The notes under the pieces were generated by a model. That model was given only the letters and a program-made list of their open reading frames with translations. It did not search any database and had not been told where the DNA came from. From contig CAWIYC010000008.1 of the NCBI GenBank assembly GCA_963840235.1, positions 186,001 through 250,000 of the forward strand: DNA of 64,000 nt, written 5' to 3'. A program made the position numbers and the translations under genes. This document shows positions 16,204 through 25,725 of the stretch, one piece after another; the stretch's first letter is position 1; each line of letters begins with the position of its first letter. The stretch is from JBBRHQ01 sp963840235. GTDB lineage: Bacteria; Actinomycetota; Thermoleophilia; Solirubrobacterales; 70-9.

Positions 16204-16388
16204 CTCGTGGGGTCACGTCCTCTCGGGGTCGATCGGTTGGTCGCAAGATAGAGGCGGCATACGACGCCAAACGTGCGCTCCGAAGGACCCAGTTTGCGGC
16301 CCTTCGCGTGGCGCCCCGGCGCCGGTCCGCAACCACTTCGTCAGGCTGACGGCGCCGGGGGCGACCATAAGCTCAGAGACGAGCACGG

Positions 16389-19300
16389 ATGCCACTGACC
16401 CTGATCCACGGACCGCCCAATTCGGGCCGCGCCGGAATCGTCCGGCGCCGCTTCACCGATGAGCTCCCGAGCTCACCGGTGCTGGTCCTGCCTACCCTCG
16501 ACGACGTCTTCGCCTTCGAGCGGGAGCTGTGCCGCGAGGAGGGTGCCCTCCTCGGCGGCGCCGTCCTCACTTTCGACGGCCTCTTCGAGCAGGTCGCCGG
16601 GGCGGCCGGCGCCGTCACCCCGCCGCGGATCCGCGGGGCCCAGCGCGAGCGGCTGCTGAGCGTCGCCACCGTCCGCGTCAAGCCGCGGATCCTGTCACGC
16701 TCGGCGTCCCGTCCGGGGTTCGCCAAAGCCGCCACCGGGCTGGTGGCGGAGCTGCAGGCGGCGATGCTCGACCCCTCCTCGGTCGAAGCGGCGGCCTCCG
16801 AGCTGGAGGACTCCGCTTACCTGGGCGAGCTGGCGGCGATCTACCGCGCCTACTCCGATCTGCGCGACTCCCAGGGACTCGGTGACCGGCACCTGCTCGC
16901 GGCCGCGGCGATCGCTGCCCTCAAGGCGAACGCCGACACTTGGAAGGGCCGCCCGGTCTTTCTCTACGGCTTCGACGACCTCACCGGGGAACAGCTGGAG
17001 CTCGTGACCGTGCTCTCGCAAGCCGCCCCGGTCACCGTGGCCCTCACCTATGAGGATCGCCCGGCACTGGCGGCGCGTGCGACCCTGCTCCAGCAGCTGC
17101 GGGAAATCGGGCCGGCGATCGAGGAGGAGACGGAGCCCGACCCGGCCAACACCGAGAGCCCGCTCCTGTTCGCGATCGAGCGGGGCTTCGGCAACCGCGG
17201 GGCCGAGACCGCTGCGTCCGACGGCAGCCTGGTGATGCTGCACTGCGCCGGCGAGCGCGCCGAGGCCGAGGCGATCGGGGCCGAGATTGCCCGTCTGCTG
17301 GCCGGGGGCGAGGAGCCGGGCGGAATCGCGATCGCGGTCCGCGACCCCGCCGGTCGTGGCCGCCTCTTCCGTGAGGTGCTCGAGCCCTTCGGGATCCCCG
17401 TTGCGCTCGAGGCTGACGTGCCGGTATCCGGCACCGCCACCGGCGCGGCTCTGCTGGCGCTATTGCGGGCCGCGTTCACGACCCGCTCGGCCGCTGACGT
17501 GCTCGCCCACCTGCGCGGCCCCCGCCGGGGCCGCCCGGGCGACGTCGATTGGCTCGAGCGCACGATCCTGCGTCAGCGGCTTCGTAGCGCCGACGAGGCG
17601 GCCGAGGCCTGGGCCGGGATCTCGGGGCGCGAACTGGGTGACCTGGCGCGGCTGCGCTCGGCCGGGGACGACCCGGGGACGCTGCTGGGCATCGTCGCCG
17701 GGATCGCCCGTGACATCGCCGAGTGGCCGCTCGCCCGGGAGCAGACGCAGGGCGTCGTGCCGGACGCAGCCGGGGCCGAGGAGCTGCGAGCTGCCGCCGC
17801 GATTGCAGTCGCGCTCGAGCGGCTCGGCGAGCTCTCCGGCCTCGAGCCGGGCCCGGGCGAGCTGATCGAGTCGATCCGTGGCCTGACCATGCCGCTCTGG
17901 CGGGGCCCGGCCGAGGGCCGGGTGAGGGTCGCGAGCCCCTACCGGCTGCGCGCCGGCCGCTTCCGCCACCTCTTCGTCGCCTCGCTCCAGGACGGGGAGT
18001 TCCCGCGCCGCGGCGGCGGCAGCCCCTTCCTCTCCGACGAGCAGCGGGCCCGGCTCGGGCTTCCGGCCAGGGCGGAGACCGAGGCCGAGGAGCGCTACCT
18101 CTTCTACGCCTGCCTCTCGCTGCCGACCACGGGGCTCTGGCTCTCATGCCGCCTCAGCGACGAGAGCGGGGGCTCGGAGCAGCCCTCGCCGCTGCTCGGC
18201 GAGGTCCGGCGGCTGCTCGACCCGCCGCCCCCTGAGGATCCCGGCAGACCGGACCCCCTCGAGGCCGAGCTGGTCCGGGCCCGCGGCCTCGACGAGGTCA
18301 CCTTCGCCCCGGGGGCGGCGCCGAGCGAGGTCGAGCTGGCCCGCTCGCTGGCGCTGAGGCCGGCGGCCGAGCGCGGGACGATCCTCCCGGACCTGGAGAT
18401 CGGGGCCGAGGCGGGGCAGCGAATCGGCTCGCGACTCGCTGCCGCCTCCGAGCGCGTGCGGCGCACCCGGGCCCCGGGGCCGTTGCGCGTCCCCGAAGTG
18501 ATCTCGGGGCTCGGGGCCCGGGGCCAGTACGGGGCGACGACTCTGGAGGTGTTCGCGGTCTGCTCCTACCGCTGGTTCGTCGGCGAGGAGCTGAGGCCGG
18601 AGCCCCTGGGGCCGGCGCCAGAGCCAATCGCGCAGGGGGGCCTGATGCACAGCGTGCTCGAGGCGCTCTACCGCGAGCGCCCCGGGGGCGATCCGATACC
18701 TCGGCCCGGTTCGCTTGCGCTCTGGAGCGCGAGAGGGCTGGAGCTCGTTTCCGAGAAGGCCCTCGAGCAGGGCCTCTCCGGCGGGGGGGTCGTCGAGCGG
18801 GCGATGCGGCGGCGGGTCGGGCGCCTGCTCGAGGCATTCCTGCGGCGCGAGGCGGCCCGCGACCCGGTGCGGCTGGAGCCGGAGATCGAGCTGCTGGAGG
18901 CGACATTCGGCGACGACGACGCCAGCCAGAAGCCGGCCCTCGAGCTCGGGGAGTGGTCGCTGCACGGAAAGATCGACCGCGTCGACCTCTCCCCCTCAGG
19001 CACCGGCCTGATCCACGACTACAAGGTTGCCCGCAAGGTCACCCCGTGCGCCAAGTTCGAGCGGGAGGGCAAGCTCCAGCTCCCCCTCTACCTGATCGCC
19101 CTGCGCGAGCTCTGGGGTATCGAGCCCATCGGCGGCCTCTACCAACCGCTGAGGCCGACCGGCGACCCGAGGCCGCGGGGCCTGGTGCTCGAGAACGCCA
19201 CGGAAGAGCTCACCGGCTTCGACCTCGTCGGCAACGACAGTCTGGCCGGGGCGGATTTCGCTGGGATGCTCGAGGCGGACCTCGGCGACCGCGACAGCGG

Positions 19301-19452
19301 CCGTGCTGAGGATGCGGGCCGGCGAGATCGACCGCGACCCGATCGAGGGCGAGTGCCCCCGCTACTGCGGATACGCCCCGATCTGCCGCCGCGAGCGGGG
19401 GGTCGCCGCCGAGATCACCGACGAGGAGGACGCGATCGAGGTGCCGACGTGA
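16389..19452 (+). CDS. AddB/AdnA-type nuclease-helicase subunit, frameshifted near its end
   Basis: About 1020 residues, likely the partner subunit of an AddAB/AdnAB double-strand-break resection complex. The N-terminal phosphate loop is degenerate: GPPNSGRAG lacks the Lys-Thr of Walker A, so this motor is probably not an ATPase. The C-terminal RecB-type nuclease domain has HSVLEALYRE, GKIDRVDL, HDYK and QLPLYLIALRE. Cys725 (EVFAVCSYRWF) should be the first [4Fe-4S] ligand. In the written frame the other three are lost. Skipping one base at about 19290 yields MRAGEIDRDPIEGECPRYC and APICRRE, restoring Cys at 19354, 19366 and 19384 and a TGA at 19450-19452 that overlaps the next GTG. Confidence 0.75.
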
Positions 19453-22400
19453 GCCGCGTCCCCACCCCCGAGCAGACCGCGGCGGTCCAGACACGGGCGC
19501 CCGAGGTCCTGCTCGAAGCGGGCGCGGGCACCGGCAAGACCGGCGTGCTCGTGGACCGCTACTGCGAGCTGGTGGAGCTCGACCGGCTCGGGCCGGAGGA
19601 GATCCTCGCCTTCACCTTCACCGATCGCGCCGCTGCGCAGCTGCGCGACCGGATCCGGGCCGAGCTCGACCGCAGGATGCGCGAGGCCGGCGATGGGGAG
19701 ACCGGGGAGCGGCTCGGCGCCCTGCTCGACGAGTTCGGCGGTGCCTGGATCACGACCATCCACGGCTTCTGCCGGCGACTGCTCGCCTCCCACCCGATCG
19801 CGGCCGGGATCGATCCCTCGTTCAGGGTCCTCGAGAGCGCCGAGTCGCAGAGGGCGGCGCAGGGCGCGTTCGACGCGGCCCTGGACGAATTCCTGGCCGG
19901 CGGCGACGAGGCCCGCGAAACCACCGTCGCCGCCTACGGGATCGACGGCCTGCGCAGGGCAGTTATCGGGGCCCACGAGGAGCTGCGCAGCTCCGGGGAG
20001 GCCGAGCCGCAGCTGCCGCCGGCGCCCGAGTCCGACCTGCCGGGGGCGCTCGCGACGCTCGAGGCCGGGGCCGTCGCCGCGATCGCCGAGCCCGGCTGCA
20101 AGGGCCCCCAGCGGATCAAGATGGAGGCCGCCCGCGACCTCGCCGCGGCTCGGGCAGAGCGGATCCCGGCGATCGACGACCTGCTCGGGCTCTCGTTCAC
20201 CTCGAAGAACGGACTCCGCAGCGATTACCTGAAGGCACTGAAGAACGCGACGGCGGTCGTCGGAGAGCACGAGGGAGGTCGGCAGTCCTACGATCATCTC
20301 TCGGCGCTGGTGCGGGCCTTCGGCGCCCGCTTCGCCGGTTCGAAGGCCGAGCGCTCGGGGCTCGACTTCGAGGACCTTCAGCTCCTCGCAGTTCGCCTGC
20401 TGCGGCAGAGTCCCGCCGTCAGGGACTCCTACGCCGAACGTTTCAAGCACCTCCTCGTTGACGAGTTCCAGGACACCAACGCGCTCCAGCTCGAGCTGAT
20501 CGAGACCCTGCGCGGGCCGCACGGCAGCGTCTTCTTCGTCGGCGACGAGTTCCAGTCCATCTACGGATTCCGCCACGCCGACGTCGAGGTCTTCCGCCGC
20601 CAGCGCGAACTGCTGCAGTCCCTCCCCGCCGATTCCGTCCTTCCGCTCAGCGGCAACTTCCGCTCGCGGCCGGAGGTGATCGCCATGGCCAACAGGATCG
20701 GGGAGCTGATGTTGCCGGGCTTCCGGCCGCTGACCGTCGGGGCCTCCGAGCAGGCCGAGGGCGGCCTCCCCGGTGGCGGGCACGCGGTCGAGCTGCTCTT
20801 GACCGAGGAGAAGGGGTGGAACGACCTCGACCTCAAGCTGGCCGTGGATGACAGCACCAGCCCGAAGTTCATCGCCGAGGCGCGCTTCCTCGCCGAGCGC
20901 CTGCGCCAGCTCGCCGACGCAGGTGTTCCGCGGCGGGAGATGGTCGTCCTGCTGCGGGCCTTCACCCGTGTCGACGCCTACGAGGAGGCCCTCGAACGGG
21001 CCGGACTGCGGCCCTACGTCGTCGGCGGGCGCGGCTACTGGTCGGGACAGCAGGTGGGCGACGTCCTCTGCCTGCTGCGCGTGATCGCCAACCCCCTCGA
21101 CGACGAGGCGCTGCTCGGCGCCCTCGCCTCTCCCGCCTTCGGCGCCTCACCGGACGCCCTCTGGCTGCTGCGCCGCGCCAGCGGGCGGGGGCGTCACCTG
21201 TGGCCGGCGTTGCTGCGGGCGGTCGGGCGCGGTGAGCCCGCGGTCCTCGAGCCGCAGTGGCTCGAGCACATTCCGCCCGAGGACCGCGGCGCGCTCGCCG
21301 AGCTGCAGGAGATGGTGGCCGAGCTGAGGCAGGCCGGTACCCGCTTGCCGCTGGAGCAGATGGTCGAGCGGGCGGTGACCCTGAGCGGCTACGACCTCGC
21401 CGTGCTGATGAGGAGCCCGGGCCGGATGCGGATGGCGAACGTTCGCAAGCTGATGCGGATGGCCCGCGAGTTCGAGTCCGCGGAGGGTCGCGACCTGCGC
21501 GGATTCCTCGGGTTCGCCGAATTCCGTGCGGGGCTCGACGACGAACCTGTCGCAGCGACCGAGGCCGAGGATCACGACGGGGTCCGGGTGATGACGATCC
21601 ACAGCGCCAAGGGCCTCGAGTTCGAGGTGGTGGCCGTTCCCTCGCTCGACCGCGGGCTGCTCTCGGGGGGCTTCCCTCCGCCGCTGCGGATCGGGCCCGC
21701 GGGCGAGGGGCGGCGGAAGGTTGGCATGCGGCTGACGCGCCTGGGCGGCCGGTCGCTGGGGCTGTTCGACCTCGCCGAGCTGACCGAGCGCGACCAGCAG
21801 CTCAGCTCCGAGGAGGAGAGGCGCCTCTTCTACGTCGCGGCGACCAGGGCGCAGACGCGCCTCATCCTCAGTGGTGTCAGGGCGGAGAAGCCCGCGACCG
21901 AGCCGGCGCCCGGCACCCCGGTGCTGGAGCGCCTTCTCGCCGCCCCCGGGTTCGCCGACGGCGTCGCCGACGGCGACCTGGTGACGCTGCCGGCACCGCC
22001 ACCCCGGACAGGCCTGGCTGCGAGCTTCGCCGAGGCCGAGGTCCTGGTCCGGGTCAATGCCCCGAGCGCCGAGCGTGCCGCGGAGCTCGTCGCCTCCTCC
22101 TCGGCTCCGGACCCGGCGCCGCCGGAAGGCGCCGGCTCGCCCCCGCTGCTCACCGCGAAGGCCCCGCCGACGCCACTGCGGCCGCTCTCCTACTCGGCGC
22201 TGCGCGAGCACGACCGTTGCGGCTTTCGCTTCTACGCCGAGCGGGTGCTCGGGATGCAGCCGCCGCCCGACCGGGGGACCGGCGGCGCGGCCAGCCGCAG
22301 CGAGCGCTTCGGCTTCGGCAGCACCGTCCATTCGCTGCTGGAGTACTCGGCGCGCCGGCGTTGGATCGATCCTCCGGCCGATCTGGTCCGCCGCACGCTC

Positions 22401-22958
22401 GAGGCGGAGGGGCTGGAGGCGACGGCGGAGCTGATCGGGGCCGCGACCGCGCGGGTCCGCGGCTGGACCGCCTCGGCGCTCTGCGCCGAACTGGGCGCCC
22501 GCGGCACCAGGGTCAGGCCCGAGCTGCCCCTCCTGCTCGAACTAGGCGGAGCCGTCGTCCGAGGCTCGATCGATCTCATGGCCGAGCCCGCCAAGGGCCC
22601 ACCGACGGTGATCGACTACAAGACCGACCACCTGGGCGGGGCCACCCCCACCGAGCGGGCCAGGAACTACGAGACCCAGCGAATGCTCTACGCCCTCGCC
22701 GCCTCAGAGGCGACCGGCGCCGATACGGTCCGGGTCGCCTACGTCTTCCTCGAGCAACCGTCGGATCCGGTGGTGACCGAGCTCGGCCCCGAGGACCTGG
22801 GCGAGGCCCGCGTCGCACTCGGGCAGCGGGTGGCCGAGATCGCCGCCGGCAGCTTCGGGGTCACCGAGAAGCCCGATTGGCCGCTGTGCCACGACTGCCC
22901 GGCGCGACGGCGCCTCTGCAGCGGCCCCGCGCCCGAGCCCGAGCCGGCCGCGGCCTAG
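19449..22958 (+). CDS. UvrD-type helicase with C-terminal Fe-S nuclease (AddA/AdnB-like)
   Basis: GTG 19449 overlaps the preceding stop and gives 1169 residues. SF1A motifs are complete: Walker A GAGTGKT (25-31), LAFTFTDRAAAQLRDR, HGFCRRLL, DEFQD starting at 338, VGDEFQSIYGFRHAD, LSGNFRSRP, TIHSAKGLEFEVV and LFYVAATRA. The C-terminal nuclease has GSIDLMAEP and DYK at 1056-1058, plus four Cys (924, 1147, 1150, 1157) placed like a [4Fe-4S] staple. It should supply ATP-driven unwinding and one strand's cleavage in recombination repair. Bacillus AddA lacks such Cys, so the pair may be closer to mycobacterial AdnAB. The TAG sits in a CTAG shared with xseB. Confidence 0.88.
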   Translation: MSRVPTPEQTAAVQTRAPEVLLEAGAGTGKTGVLVDRYCELVELDRLGPEEILAFTFTDRAAAQLRDRIRAELDRRMREAGDGETGERLGALLDEFGGAWITTIHGFCRRLLASHPIAAGIDPSFRVLESAESQRAAQGAFDAALDEFLAGGDEARETTVAAYGIDGLRRAVIGAHEELRSSGEAEPQLPPAPESDLPGALATLEAGAVAAIAEPGCKGPQRIKMEAARDLAAARAERIPAIDDLLGLSFTSKNGLRSDYLKALKNATAVVGEHEGGRQSYDHLSALVRAFGARFAGSKAERSGLDFEDLQLLAVRLLRQSPAVRDSYAERFKHLLVDEFQDTNALQLELIETLRGPHGSVFFVGDEFQSIYGFRHADVEVFRRQRELLQSLPADSVLPLSGNFRSRPEVIAMANRIGELMLPGFRPLTVGASEQAEGGLPGGGHAVELLLTEEKGWNDLDLKLAVDDSTSPKFIAEARFLAERLRQLADAGVPRREMVVLLRAFTRVDAYEEALERAGLRPYVVGGRGYWSGQQVGDVLCLLRVIANPLDDEALLGALASPAFGASPDALWLLRRASGRGRHLWPALLRAVGRGEPAVLEPQWLEHIPPEDRGALAELQEMVAELRQAGTRLPLEQMVERAVTLSGYDLAVLMRSPGRMRMANVRKLMRMAREFESAEGRDLRGFLGFAEFRAGLDDEPVAATEAEDHDGVRVMTIHSAKGLEFEVVAVPSLDRGLLSGGFPPPLRIGPAGEGRRKVGMRLTRLGGRSLGLFDLAELTERDQQLSSEEERRLFYVAATRAQTRLILSGVRAEKPATEPAPGTPVLERLLAAPGFADGVADGDLVTLPAPPPRTGLAASFAEAEVLVRVNAPSAERAAELVASSSAPDPAPPEGAGSPPLLTAKAPPTPLRPLSYSALREHDRCGFRFYAERVLGMQPPPDRGTGGAASRSERFGFGSTVHSLLEYSARRRWIDPPADLVRRTLEAEGLEATAELIGAATARVRGWTASALCAELGARGTRVRPELPLLLELGGAVVRGSIDLMAEPAKGPPTVIDYKTDHLGGATPTERARNYETQRMLYALAASEATGADTVRVAYVFLEQPSDPVVTELGPEDLGEARVALGQRVAEIAAGSFGVTEKPDWPLCHDCPARRRLCSGPAPEPEPAAA

Positions 22959-23206
22959 GTAGCCGCCTCCGCGTCGGCGGCCTGCGCGGGAGCCTCCTCC
23001 AGGCGTGCGGCCAGCTCGTCAAGCCGCAGCTCCTTCAACCCCTCCCCCACGGCGTCGAGCTCTCCGGCGCAGTAGGTGACGAGCTCCTGGCCCTCCTTGC
23101 AGAGCTCGAGCGTCTCGCGCAGGCCGGCCTGGCCCGAGTCGAGCCGCTCGATTATCCCCTCCAGTCGTGCCACCGCGGTCTCATAGCTCTCCGGTGCGTC
23201 GCTCAC
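22955..23206 (-). CDS. xseB: Exodeoxyribonuclease VII small subunit
   Basis: 83 residues, the usual size, with the two-helix XseB pattern: SYETAVARLEGIIERLDSG, then LRETLELCKEGQELVTYCAGELD. It binds the helical arm of XseA and is needed for full exonuclease VII activity on single-stranded DNA. Its ATG overlaps the stop of xseA (23203-23206), so the pair is coupled. Its stop and that of the convergent helicase gene overlap in CTAG at 22955-22958. The tail after residue 60 is Ala-rich and less conserved. Confidence 0.92.
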   Translation of the reverse strand: MSDAPESYETAVARLEGIIERLDSGQAGLRETLELCKEGQELVTYCAGELDAVGEGLKELRLDELAARLEEAPAQAADAEAAT

Positions 23207-24630
23207 TCGCCTTCCCCTTTACCCGTGGATTCGTGCTCGATTCTGACCCCGATCCGCCCGTCGGCGAACCGCAGTCTCAGCCGCTCCGCCACTCGCGCCT
23301 CGCCGGCGCTCGTCACCGGCTCACCCGCCTCGGTCTCGGCCAGCGCGTAGCCGCGCTCCAGGGTCCGCTCCGGGTCGTGTGCGCGCAGCGCCACCCGGGT
23401 GCGCTCGAGCGCCTCGCGACGCCGGCGGAGCCCGGCGGCGGCAGATCGCCCGATGCTCTCGGCCCTTCTGCGCCCCGAAAGCTGCTCGGCCGCGACGTCT
23501 GCGGTGGCGCGATCGATTGCCCGGGCGAGGACGACGAGGGCGACCCGGCGCTGGTGGGCTCCACGATCCCTGAGGCCGCGATCGGCCGCCGCCCGGATCT
23601 CGCGGATCCTCTGGTTCAGCGCCGCGCGCTCCCGGCGCAGGGCCCGCTCGGGGCCCCGGGCCAGCGCGGCGAGGTCGCGGGCCCGGCCGGCGACTGCGGT
23701 CTGGCCGGCCCGGCGCAGGACGTCCCCGTGCCGGCGCAGCGAACGCCTGGCCGCGGCGCAGTCGAGCGGCACCGCCTCCTCGGCGGCATGGGTCGGAGTC
23801 GAGCAGTAGGCGGCCGCGACATCGTCGATCAGGGTCGAATCGCGCTGATGCCCGACGGCACTGATCACCGGTACCCGCAGCATTGCGACCGTGCGGCAGA
23901 GCGTCTCGTCGCAGAACGCCCAGAGGTCGGCGAGGCTGCCGCCGCCTCTCGAGACGACGATCGCCTCGACCTCCTCGACCGCGGCGAGGTCGCTGATCGC
24001 CGCCGTGATCGCCGGCGCCGCTTTGCGGTCCTGGACCGGGGCGAACCCCCAGACGATCGTCCCCCGCCAGCCCCTTCGCTCGAGCCCGGCCAGCAGGTCC
24101 TGGCGGGCCGCGCCCCGCTCGGCCGTGACCACGCCGATCGTCTTCGGCAGCGCCGGCCGGGGCAGCCTCTTCTGCGGCTCGAACAACCCCTCGGACTCGA
24201 GCTGGGCACGGAGGGCTGCGAGGCGGGCCAGCAGGTCGCCCTCGCCGGCCGGGCGCAGGTAGGTGGCCCTGATGGAGAACCGCGGCGAGGAGTGGGCGCT
24301 GCCGGGGTAGTAGTCGGGGCCGCCCGCGAGCACCACCTCGACGCCGTCGTGGATCGCCCCCTCGGGCAGCCTCAGCCGGTCGAACTGGTTGCGCCACATC
24401 GAGCACGGAACCGCCCCATCGGCGTCACGGAGGTCGAAATACACCTGGGCGTCGGTCAGCCCGAAGCCGGTGACCTCGCCGATCAGCAGAACCCTGGCCC
24501 GCTCGCCGAACCACTGCTTCAGCTTGGCCGCGTAGCGACCCACCGGGAACGGCCCCGGCAGGTCAGGCTGGCCAGCCGGACGCTCGGCTTCGCCGTCGTC
24601 GGTGGTGGGAGTTGTCCTCTCCTGCTCCAC
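23203..24630 (-). CDS. xseA: Exodeoxyribonuclease VII large subunit
   Basis: From GTG 24630 the protein is 475 residues; longer readings would overlap the divergent gene and add Arg-rich residues. An OB-fold domain starts at VGRYAAKLKQWFGE, with VLLIGEVTGFG and VYFDLRDADGAVPCSMWR. The catalytic domain has IGVVTAERGAARQD, VVSRGGGSLADLWAF and the ISAVGHQRDSTLIDD run, followed by TPTHAAE. The usual sequence there is GHETD, and here Glu-Thr are replaced by Gln-Arg while the catalytic His and Asp remain. Long helices then form the arm that binds XseB. Confidence 0.92.
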   Translation of the reverse strand: MEQERTTPTTDDGEAERPAGQPDLPGPFPVGRYAAKLKQWFGERARVLLIGEVTGFGLTDAQVYFDLRDADGAVPCSMWRNQFDRLRLPEGAIHDGVEVVLAGGPDYYPGSAHSSPRFSIRATYLRPAGEGDLLARLAALRAQLESEGLFEPQKRLPRPALPKTIGVVTAERGAARQDLLAGLERRGWRGTIVWGFAPVQDRKAAPAITAAISDLAAVEEVEAIVVSRGGGSLADLWAFCDETLCRTVAMLRVPVISAVGHQRDSTLIDDVAAAYCSTPTHAAEEAVPLDCAAARRSLRRHGDVLRRAGQTAVAGRARDLAALARGPERALRRERAALNQRIREIRAAADRGLRDRGAHQRRVALVVLARAIDRATADVAAEQLSGRRRAESIGRSAAAGLRRRREALERTRVALRAHDPERTLERGYALAETEAGEPVTSAGEARVAERLRLRFADGRIGVRIEHESTGKGEGE

Positions 24631-24652
24631 GGCGAGAGAATGACAGCAGACG

Positions 24653-25234
24653 ATGACCCCGATCGCGGTTTTCGGATACGGGTCGCTGGTCGACCCCCAG
24701 AGCGCAGGCGCCACGCTCGGGCGTCCGGTCGGCGGCGCCCCCACCGCCCGCCTCCCGGGCTGGCGACGCCGCTGGTCGCTGTTCCGGGACAACCTGCGCG
24801 AGGAGAAGACCTTCGCGATCGAACCGGGGGGCGAGGTCCCGCCCTACGTCCTCGGGCTCAACCTGGAACCCGATCCGGGCTCGCCGGACGGCCCCAACGG
24901 CGTCCTGATCGAGGTCTCCGAGGCCGAGCTGAATCGCCTCGACCTTCGCGAGATGCGCTACGACCGCGTCGACGTCACCGGGCTCGTCGTCGCCGACCAC
25001 GGCTTCGAGAGGATCATCACCTACACCGCCAAGGAGACCCACTTCTGCGACGAGCCGCCCCCCGGAGCGGTGATCCTCGACCGCTACACCCGTACCGTGC
25101 GGGAGGGGTTCGCCGCCCTCGGGGACGGGGAGCTCGAGGCCTACCTCGGGAGCACCGACCCCCATCCGGTCAGGGTGGTGGACGGCGTCCTCATCCGCGA
25201 CGAGACGCCGCCGGGAAACCCGCGCCGGTGGTGA
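24653..25234 (+). CDS. Gamma-glutamylcyclotransferase-like protein
   Basis: 193 residues. It begins with IAVFGYGSLVDPQSAG, the GYGS loop of the GGCT/AIG2 fold, followed by RLPGWRRRWSLFRDN, PPYVLGLNLEPDP, GVLIEVSEAELNRLDLREMRY and a VITYTAKETHF-like strand. In this fold a Glu on the Leu/Asp-rich helix is the acid-base. E118 or a neighbour may serve, but I cannot fix it. Substrates across the family are gamma-glutamyl amines, glutathione or modified proteins, so function is open. It starts 22 bases from the divergent xseA start. Confidence 0.7.
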   Translation: MTPIAVFGYGSLVDPQSAGATLGRPVGGAPTARLPGWRRRWSLFRDNLREEKTFAIEPGGEVPPYVLGLNLEPDPGSPDGPNGVLIEVSEAELNRLDLREMRYDRVDVTGLVVADHGFERIITYTAKETHFCDEPPPGAVILDRYTRTVREGFAALGDGELEAYLGSTDPHPVRVVDGVLIRDETPPGNPRRW

Positions 25235-25301
25235 GGGCCCGCCGAGGCCGGGAGCCGGCGGTCGACCGGCGCCCGAGGATGGCGGTCGGGGCCGGCAACT
25301 A

Positions 25302-25649
25302 CTACTGCCAGCGCTGCGCCCACGCCTTCAGCTCGCCGATCGCCGGCTTCAGGTCGGCGCCCTTCTCGGTCAACTCGTAGCTGACCCGGACCGGGCTGCC
25401 CGGCTCGACCGAGCGCTCGACCAGCCCCTCCTCCTCGAGCTCCCGCAGCCGCTGGGAGAGCAGGCGGTCAGAGAGACCGGGAACGGCGCGGCCGAGCTCA
25501 CCGAAGCGCATCGGGCCCTCGGTCAGGGCGGCCAGGATGGCCCCGGTCCAGCGCTTGCCGACGAGTTCGATCGCAGCATGGAAGTGCGGGCAGACGCCGT
25601 CCGCGAACCCCGCCGCGGACACACCATCTGCGCTCGCTGATCTCCCCAT
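25302..25649 (-). CDS. HxlR family transcriptional regulator
   Basis: 115 residues from ATG 25649, the length of HxlR regulators. Upstream in-frame sequence is Arg/Pro-rich and was left out. The winged helix matches the family: CPHFHAAIELVGKRWTGAILAAL, then MRFGELGRAVPGLSDRLLSQRLRELEEEGLVERSV, and RVSYELTEKGADLKPAIGELKAWAQRW. The early Cys before the first helix is the residue that senses thiol-reactive compounds in several HxlR proteins. An inverted repeat just upstream of the start (25660-25674) suggests self-regulation. Neighbours give no clear target. Confidence 0.88.
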   Translation of the reverse strand: MGRSASADGVSAAGFADGVCPHFHAAIELVGKRWTGAILAALTEGPMRFGELGRAVPGLSDRLLSQRLRELEEEGLVERSVEPGSPVRVSYELTEKGADLKPAIGELKAWAQRWQ

Positions 25650-25659
25650 TCTCACCCAC

Positions 25660-25674
25660 CTTACAGATCGTAAG
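25660..25674. promoter_or_regulatory. Putative HxlR operator
   Basis: CTTAC and GTAAG are perfect inverted arms around five bases, 11 bases upstream of the HxlR start codon. TTAC...GTAA arms are characteristic of operators bound by this family. Position next to the start fits repression of its own gene. Confidence 0.6.
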
Positions 25675-25725
25675 TACCGCTCCCCCACGCGGGCCGAAAC
25701 CAACGTTCGTCGGCCGGGAAGGCGG

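Noticed and set aside
16310..16323. GC-rich palindrome upstream of the nuclease operon as terminator or operator
   Set aside because: Short and low in complexity. Such palindromes occur by chance in this base composition.
16389..22958. One 2189-residue fused nuclease-helicase protein
   Set aside because: The joining part is Arg-rich and loses the Fe-S Cys. A one-base correction gives two normal genes with GTGA overlap.
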